A stretch of DNA of 64,000 bases from Ctenosaura bakeri. Its lineage: Eukaryota > Chordata > Lepidosauria > Squamata > Iguanidae. The stretch lies in assembly GCA_948474755.1 (NCBI GenBank), contig CAOLHI010002502.1:1-64000 (forward strand), given 5' to 3'. The notes under the pieces are model-generated. The model had not been told where the DNA came from. It searched no databases and worked only from the letters and a program-made list of their open reading frames with translations. Of the stretch, positions 58,573 through 64,000 are shown one piece after another; the stretch's first letter is position 1; each line of letters starts with the position of its first letter. The translations under genes were made by a program, and so were the position numbers.

Positions 58573-59331
58573 CAGCGGTTCTCAACCTGTGGGTCGCGAC
58601 CCCTTTGGGGGTCGAACGATCCTTTCACAGGGGTCGCCTAAGACCATTGGAAAATACGTATTTTCGATGGTCTTAGGCTCCATTCCCTCCTCGGTGGTGG
58701 TGTGCAAGCGCGAGCCACGCGCTTGTGTCCTCCCGCCCCCTTTGGCAGGAGCTCGTGTGGCCACAGCGTCGCCACAGCAGGAGTGGTGGTGCGCAAGCGT
58801 GAGCCACGCGCTCGCGTCCTCCTGCCCCATGTTCGGAAGGGACTGAAATCACTCCCCTTTTCTGCTACCGGGAGAACCTCCCGTCTGACGGGCCAGCTTG
58901 GGGGGTGGCGGCAGCACAGGGGGCAGGCTCCCTCCTCGCCACGACCCCTGTCCCACTTGCCACAGGGGGCCGCAAGGCAGTGCTTTTCCGGGGGGGAGCT
59001 GCACCCGGCGCAAAAGACAAAGGTGCTGGAATTCCTCCCCCCCCGGCCAGGGTTGACACTCTGGAAACTTTTCCCACACTGCCCCCTCCCAGCGGAAACA
59101 AGAGCGAAGCAGAAGCAGAGCCGGGGGGGTTGTCAGAGTTTTTTTTCCGGGGGAGACGCGCAGCTTCTCTTTCCCTCCCTGCCTGACCCCCTCCATTCCT
59201 GGCTGGTGAGGCGGCCTTTGCCGGGGGGGAGGCATTGTAAATAATAAATAAATAATTTTATGGGTGGGGGTCACCACAACATGAGGAACTGTATTAAAGG
59301 GTCATGGCATTAGGAAGGTTGAGAACCACTG
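58573..59331 (+). mobile_element. SPIN-type non-autonomous hAT element with GC-rich core
   Basis: The left end CAGCGGTTCTCAACCTGTGG, GTCGCGACCCCTTTGGGGGT and CGAACGATCCTTTCACAGGG, and the right end GGTCACCACAACATGAGGAA, CTGTATTAAAGGGTC, AGGTTGAGAACCACTG, match my recollection of the SPIN family. Flanks GTTTACAG (58565-58572) and GTTTGCAG (59332-59339) are an 8-bp duplication with one mismatch. A subterminal palindrome, CCTAAGACCATTGGAAAATA then TATTTTCGATGGTCTTAGG, spans 58637-58677. Between about 58690 and 59235 the element holds a GC-rich, CpG-rich core unlike its ends. No transposase is encoded. All overlapping frames arise from the GC-rich core. Confidence 0.9.
58695..58828. repeat. imperfect direct repeat in the SPIN core
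   Basis: TGGTGGTGTGCAAGCGCGAG at 58695 and TGGTGGTGCGCAAGCGTGAG at 58784 each begin a unit of about 45 bases that continues CCACGCGCTNGNGTCCTCC. The units are about 89 bases apart. Confidence 0.8.
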
Positions 59332-59339
59332 GTTTGCAG

Positions 59340-60565
59340 GCATATATGTGTCATTAATTATGGCTGTCATATGTAAAATTTTGTAGCATAACTGTCTCAG
59401 GATACAGCAAAGCATGATACTAGCTGGAATCTTCTGAGAAGACAGATCTCCAAAACTTTCTTTGCCACTCATCCTGGAATGTAGGTTCGTTAAAGCTCCC
59501 AGGTACCATGAACTGTAAGCCCTGGAGCATAAGCTCATTAGCAAGAGACTCTTATTTCTTGGTCATTTTTGACCCATCTTTTGGCTACAGAAAGTAAACA
59601 CACAATCAAAAGGTGCCTCTGGCCAAACTATAGAAACCTATAGAATGTAGTTATGAGAGTTAAATGGAATCATAGGGTGTGTGGTGTGAAAGGGCTCCAG
59701 GAAGCCACCTTCTTCTTCACTCCTTAAGGTGAGTAGAAAGGAATCTCAGGGTGAGAGCATTATCTTGAAAAATATATACAGTACACATTTAGGTATGAAT
59801 CTTTTTATTCCCTAGCTGGAGTAGACCCACTGAATCAATGGAATTTACCTTTATGTTGACTCATTATTCAACAACTGAATCAGTGGGTCTACTCTAGATA
59901 GGACTAACCAATAGAATTCAAGCTGTTATGTATATCCTGGGCAGCCCTCAGATACAGTTGATTATTTCTGTTCAAAGCAGAACTTGGAAAGAGTTCTTTG
60001 GTTGATTCCATCTCTCATATGTCCTTAAAAAAAACAAGCTGGGAAAAGTGTGTGTGTAAGTGTGTGTGCTTTGCTCAGTGCTAAGCTTGGTAAACTGAAT
60101 TTCCTATTGAATAAACATTTTCTTATTTCTGTTAGACATAGCACATCTTATTTTTTAAATAACTTGCTCTAGCAAATATAGTTGATACTTGATATGTCAT
60201 GGTTAATGATATCACTGGGGCCAGACACTTGTGACATCAACAGGGGACATCTTGAAATCTCAAAGTTTGGTCCTGAAATCTCAGGGCCAAGGATTGTTTC
60301 TAAATATGTTATAACAGTAACAATAATAATGCTCCTGACCTGGTAACTCTAGTGGAGACTTCCAGGAGCAGCAATTCACCTTTTCTTTTCTTTGGCCAGA
60401 AAAAAGTTGGAAGTCTGGAGGCACTGAGGTCAAGAAACCTCAGTGGGATTGGGCATTGGGATACCCAAGAGCCACATTTTCCCACCTGAGCCACACACAA
60501 ACTCATCCACAGACAGATGTACCCATTCATTCATTTATTTACTCATTCACAAATTTCCCCTCCAT
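59340..60565. other. unrecognised sequence with a short palindrome
   Basis: At about 59818-59900, GGAGTAGACCCACTGAATCA and CTGAATCAGTGGGTCTACTC form a facing inverted repeat of about 25 bases, perhaps a MITE relic. No gene otherwise. Confidence 0.45.
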
Positions 60566-60570
60566 GTGTA

Positions 60571-61112
60571 CAGTCCTCCCTCCTCATTCATGGGTTTGAT
60601 CTTTGCAAACTTGATTAGTCAGAAGAAACATGCTTCCTCCCCCACCTCCCGTCTCTTCATTTTCTTTCATTCTTCACTCTAAGCTTGTGAGGCTTGTGTT
60701 TAGAATAGACATTTTTTTCCCCTTGGAGTGAGCAAAGTCTCCCCACTGTTGGAGGTATGTCCTCTCTGCCATGTGGCTTCACAGCCAGCTGTGTTATGGC
60801 TGCTGATTGGTCAGGTGCTCTCTTTGCTCCTTCCCTCCCCTCCCCTCTGGGAGGAGTCTCCTTTCTCAAGATGGTGACCAGTAGTAGTTAGAACGCCAGA
60901 ACTCAGTGCTCCGTTCTTCTCCGTCTGAGGAGAAAGTACCAGTAAGCCATTTACCTTGTCTTTTTTCTTTCCACCAGTAGCACCAGGGCTAGAGGCAAGG
61001 GAATGGGGAGGGAGAGATCCAGAGGGGAATTGCAGGGAGGGATTACTCATGATTTTTCCACTTTCACAAGTGTTCTGCACCCTGAAACCTCACAAATGTG
61101 GAGGGTCCTCTG
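60571..61112. mobile_element. Tigger/pogo-like MITE, copy 2
   Basis: The ends CAGTCCTCCCTCCTCATTCA and (inverse of right end) CAGAGGACCCTCCACATTTG are imperfect inverted repeats flanked by TA (60569-60570, 61113-61114). It is homologous over its length to 51450-51951 (shared TCCTCTCTGCCATGTGGCT, CAGAACTCAGTGCTC, TTACCTTGTC). No transposase. Confidence 0.75.
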
Positions 61113-61114
61113 TA

Positions 61115-62015
61115 TTTCTCACCCCTTTTTTCAGGACATGAAAAACTTTGTGTTTCCTGTACTCATTCAACTAATCCATAAATTACTCCTGTGATGAACC
61201 CTGAGGTAGGCTTGGTAATGGAGACACCTTAGCATCCTAGAAGGTTCAAATTGACTGGCTGGTGCAAATGGAACCCCAGGCTAGCCAGAGGGAGGGGCTA
61301 GATGGGGGAGTGAGCACTGGGAAGATGAGAGCTGATGAAGAGAGTTGAGTGTTGAGGTTGAGAGAAGAGGGTGGGTCTGGATTTGAGAGAAAGAGAGAAG
61401 TGTTGTGCTGGTTTATGAATCCTTACTTACGAAATATCTATTGCCTTGACAGTGTGTTAAATAAAGATTTGTTTATATTTTTATAAAGAGCAGTCTCAAG
61501 AGTGTCATTGCTCTGTACTGGGTTACACACGCTACCACCAGTAGCATCAGTAAGTATTACAGTCATTGGAGAGATAAATCACTGCTTGTCCTTATATCTG
61601 AGAGGAAGTGAGGATTTGGGGAAAGCAGTAGAGGGAGATAACCTGGGAGGAGGAGCCAGTGGGGGAAGTCAAAGAAGGGGCTGCATTCTCTGGAGAGGGA
61701 GAATAGGAACAGACCTGAGTGTCATAGCCCTGGCTTGATCCAGAGATCTCCCTGGATGTTCAGACCTGTACACAAAGAGGTGTCAGGCTGGGCAGGCCCT
61801 TGGGTTTTCAAAAGCTCCCACCAAAAAATGAAATCATATTAGCTTTACTTAGCCTTGCAAACCAAATAATAATTTCTTGTGGGTTGTTATTGTAATGAAC
61901 ACTCCCAGCGGGTGTGTACACACCACTGGGATTTTCTCACATGTTCCTTGTGCAGCTGTCTGCAAAACCTACATAAAGATTTTGTGCATCACCTCCCCTC
62001 CTCAGCACAGATGTT
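61115..62015. other. unrecognised sequence
   Basis: No gene or known element recognised; G-rich stretches give spurious plus-strand frames (for example 61502-61738). Confidence 0.45.
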
Positions 62016-62020
62016 AATAC

Positions 62021-62472
62021 AGTCAGCGCTCCACATTTGCTAGGTTAGGGGCACAAAATCCCTGCAAAAGTGGGAAAATGGCAGATACCAAAATGTGTGC
62101 TTGTGGGAAAGTGGCCAAGGCATGGTGGGGAGAGCAGGCACCCAGTGTCCAAACCAGGTGAGGAAAGGAAGTGACTTGACCCTATATTTCCTCTCTCTCT
62201 CGCCCATCTCCTTCCTTGGGGTTGGGAGGGCATTGGGAATGGGTTTGTGGTGCTGAGAAATTGGGCTGTAAGCCATCCTCAGCTGGCCTGAAAGCAGCTG
62301 GTTGATGACAGGAGGACCAGGGTGGGTTTTTAAAGAGCTGTGTAGCCTGATCAGAGCTGCCTAGAGGGAAGGCTTCCCCAGAAAAGAAGTGCTTGAGGTG
62401 TGGGGGCAGGGGTTGGAGAAACTTGCAAGTAAACAAATCCATGAAAGTTAAACTTCCGAATGCAGACTGCTG
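62021..62472. mobile_element. possible Tigger-like MITE, decayed
   Basis: The left end TACAGTCAGCGCTCCACATT, then TGCTAGGTTAGGGGCACAAA, ATCCCTGCAAAAGTGGG has the Tigger-type layout seen in the two copies above. A weak inverse, CATGAAAGTTAAACTTCCG, AATGCAGACTGCTG, lies at about 62441-62472. No clear TA on the right. Confidence 0.4.
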
Positions 62473-62479
62473 ATTGTAA

Positions 62480-63365
62480 TATGTTCATATAAACAAGGGT
62501 GACTTTGTAATAAAAAAATAGATGGAGGTGGAAAGGAAGCTAGAAAAATATTTGTGGAAACTTGAACTGGGAGGTGAGAGTGGCTGTCACCAGCTGACCT
62601 ATCTTACATGAAAGAAAGAGAGAGAGACTGAAACCATGAGATTATCTGACCCCTACAACAACAGAGGCCTTTGATGGTCTATTAATACTTTTGGGATTAT
62701 GTCAGGTGATGCCTAAAGAAAGTACAGAGATACGTGTCTTAGCAAGGAAAGTGCCATCTTTCCATTTCAGTTTCAATCTTTCAATCCCATTTCATTTCTC
62801 TTGTTTTATTCCTGCCTGCAGCATTCAGCACATGCAGTAACTTGTCAGTGTCTGGCTGGATGAGCTCTGAGGTATAGAAATTAAGGCAAAGGCATCTGTG
62901 AGCAATAAACAGTAAAATTCCTTGGGCATCTTTCTTTTCCAGAACTTGGAAAAGCCAATGGGAATGAGAGCTGTACTATAATTAATGAGCTTTCCCAAGC
63001 ACTGCAACCTCAAAAGCTATACAGGAGAAACACTATAATAAGCTTGAGTTGTACCCTTTCATTAGAGCCAATGGAGGAGGAAGTATGCTCACTAGGGCCT
63101 GTCACCTTCCCATCGGAAGCATCTTCCCTCCTAGAACGTGTCTTCCAGTAAGGGTTCATTTGCAGCATCAGAGAGCCTCACTGGTGAAAAAGGTAAGAAA
63201 AAGTGGGAAAGTCATTTGGGGCACTCCTGCTGCAACTGGAAGCAGGTGAAGAACCATCCATTTTCGGCCCTTGAAAAAGAAATTGGTACGTGTGAATGAA
63301 ACATCCTTACTTATAGAGATGCAACAAAGGAATTTCCCTGGCAGCATTAGCCTCCAAGTAATGGC
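62480..63365. other. unrecognised sequence
   Basis: No gene or repeat recognised. Confidence 0.45.
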
Positions 63366-63371
63366 CTAAAT

Positions 63372-63600
63372 AGCCTAAAGGCACCAGGTCCTAGTTGCTC
63401 TTGGAACCTAAGCAGGATCAGTCTGATTAGTACTTGGATGAGAGACCACCAACGAATGTCAGGTGCTATAGGCTATATTTGAAACGAAAGAACTGGAAAA
63501 ACCACCTCTGAGTATTCGTTGTCTAAGAAAATCTTATGAAATCCATGGAATCACCATAAGTCAACAGGTGACTTAAGGGTACATACACAGACACAATGGC
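63372..63600 (+). mobile_element. 5S rRNA-derived SINE
   Basis: Starts GCCTAAAGGCACCAGGTCC, then CTTGGAACCTAAGCAGGATC, GATTAGTACTTGGATGAGAG, ACCACC and CAGGTGCTATAGGC (5S-like head), followed by AACTGGAAAAACCACCTCTG, AAAATCTTATGAAATCCATG, ATCACCATAAGTCAACAGGT and a GACTTAAGGGTACATACACA tail. It is the third member of the family in this window. Confidence 0.82.
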
Positions 63601-64000
63601 AGAACACAGTCTAAACAGCTAAGTGCAAAGGTACATACTGCAGAGGCAGACCTTTGTTCAAGGCTTAGCTCACCATAATTAATACATGAGGGACATTTGA
63701 AGTACAGAATCAGCATATGAGCATCCGCACCATTCACAAGTCCCCAGAAATTTTCTTCACTCCCATATAGTTTAGAACTGGTGGGAGTTCTCAAGTGTCT
63801 AAACTCTACTAAGAGAGGGGGAAGAAAACTCTAGGGAGAAAGAAATGGGAAGAGGAATACAGACAGGGAAGCCTACAGCGCACTACCCCCCTTGCCTTTT
63901 GTACCATGTATTCCTCCCATCAACAGAGAGGGAGAGAAAGATAGGCTTACCAGCATTCTCTTTATAGGAATTCAGCATGATCCAGATTGGGTTGTCTCAT
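63601..64000. other. unrecognised sequence
   Basis: No gene or repeat recognised in the last 400 bases. Confidence 0.45.

Noticed and set aside
58702..59277. Long frames on both strands (180 and 142 residues)
   Set aside because: They lie in the GC-rich core of the SPIN element, overlap in several frames, and contain low-complexity Pro/Gly/Arg stretches with no domain.
1..64000. An undescribed multi-gene system
   Set aside because: Only one host gene is supported. The remaining structure is explained by transposable elements, simple repeats or unrecognised intergenic DNA.

Overview
This window reads as nuclear DNA from a squamate reptile, most likely a lizard. It is AT-rich, has introns, no operons, and very little coding sequence. 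The repeats carry the assignment: tRNA-derived SINEs with a Sauria-type 3' tail, SINEs whose head derives from 5S rRNA, fragments of L1, L2, CR1, BovB and Penelope-like retroelements, several hAT and Tigger-type non-autonomous DNA transposons, and a SPIN-type hAT element. SPIN is known from Anolis and other tetrapods. An iguanian such as an anole fits best, but the species cannot be fixed from sequence alone.

Only one protein-coding gene can be supported: a solute carrier of the SLC26A1/SLC26A2 sulfate transporter subfamily on the minus strand (27186-31117). It has two coding exons, 30499-31104 (202 codons) and 27186-28802 (538 codons plus stop), joined by a phase-0 intron with GT-AG ends. 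The predicted protein of 740 residues is intact and matches SLC26A2 in length and in most motifs. A splice acceptor 13 bases before the start codon implies a separate non-coding 5' exon, which was not located.

Layout. 1-14 kb: mostly unrecognised sequence with a Penelope-like fragment (about 965-1885), two 5S-type SINEs and small MITE fragments. 14.5-18 kb: a decayed plus-strand L1 with a recognisable reverse transcriptase. 18.9-26 kb: a TIR element, SINEs, CR1 remnants and a GC-richer segment of unknown origin. 27-31 kb: the SLC26 gene. 31.5-36.5 kb: L2-like remnants, a minus-strand L1 with a 17-bp target-site duplication, a SINE nested inside another SINE, and a palindromic MITE. 38-48 kb: more MITEs, a second minus-strand L1 inside a GA repeat, a TIR element with a perfect 5-bp duplication, and an L2 fragment inside a BovB. 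51-64 kb: two copies of a Tigger-like MITE, two hAT elements (one SPIN), long hairpins and a third 5S SINE.

I found no rRNA or tRNA genes, no CRISPR array, and no convincing undescribed gene system. The most interesting points are the SPIN element with its unusual GC-rich core, a family of TIR elements sharing GCCNTTTCCGCA ends and approximately 5-bp target duplications, several long hairpins, and the question whether the SLC26 gene is SLC26A2 itself or a reptile paralogue. Repeat family names come from recognised sequence patterns, not from a database search, and most repeat edges are approximate unless a target-site duplication is given.
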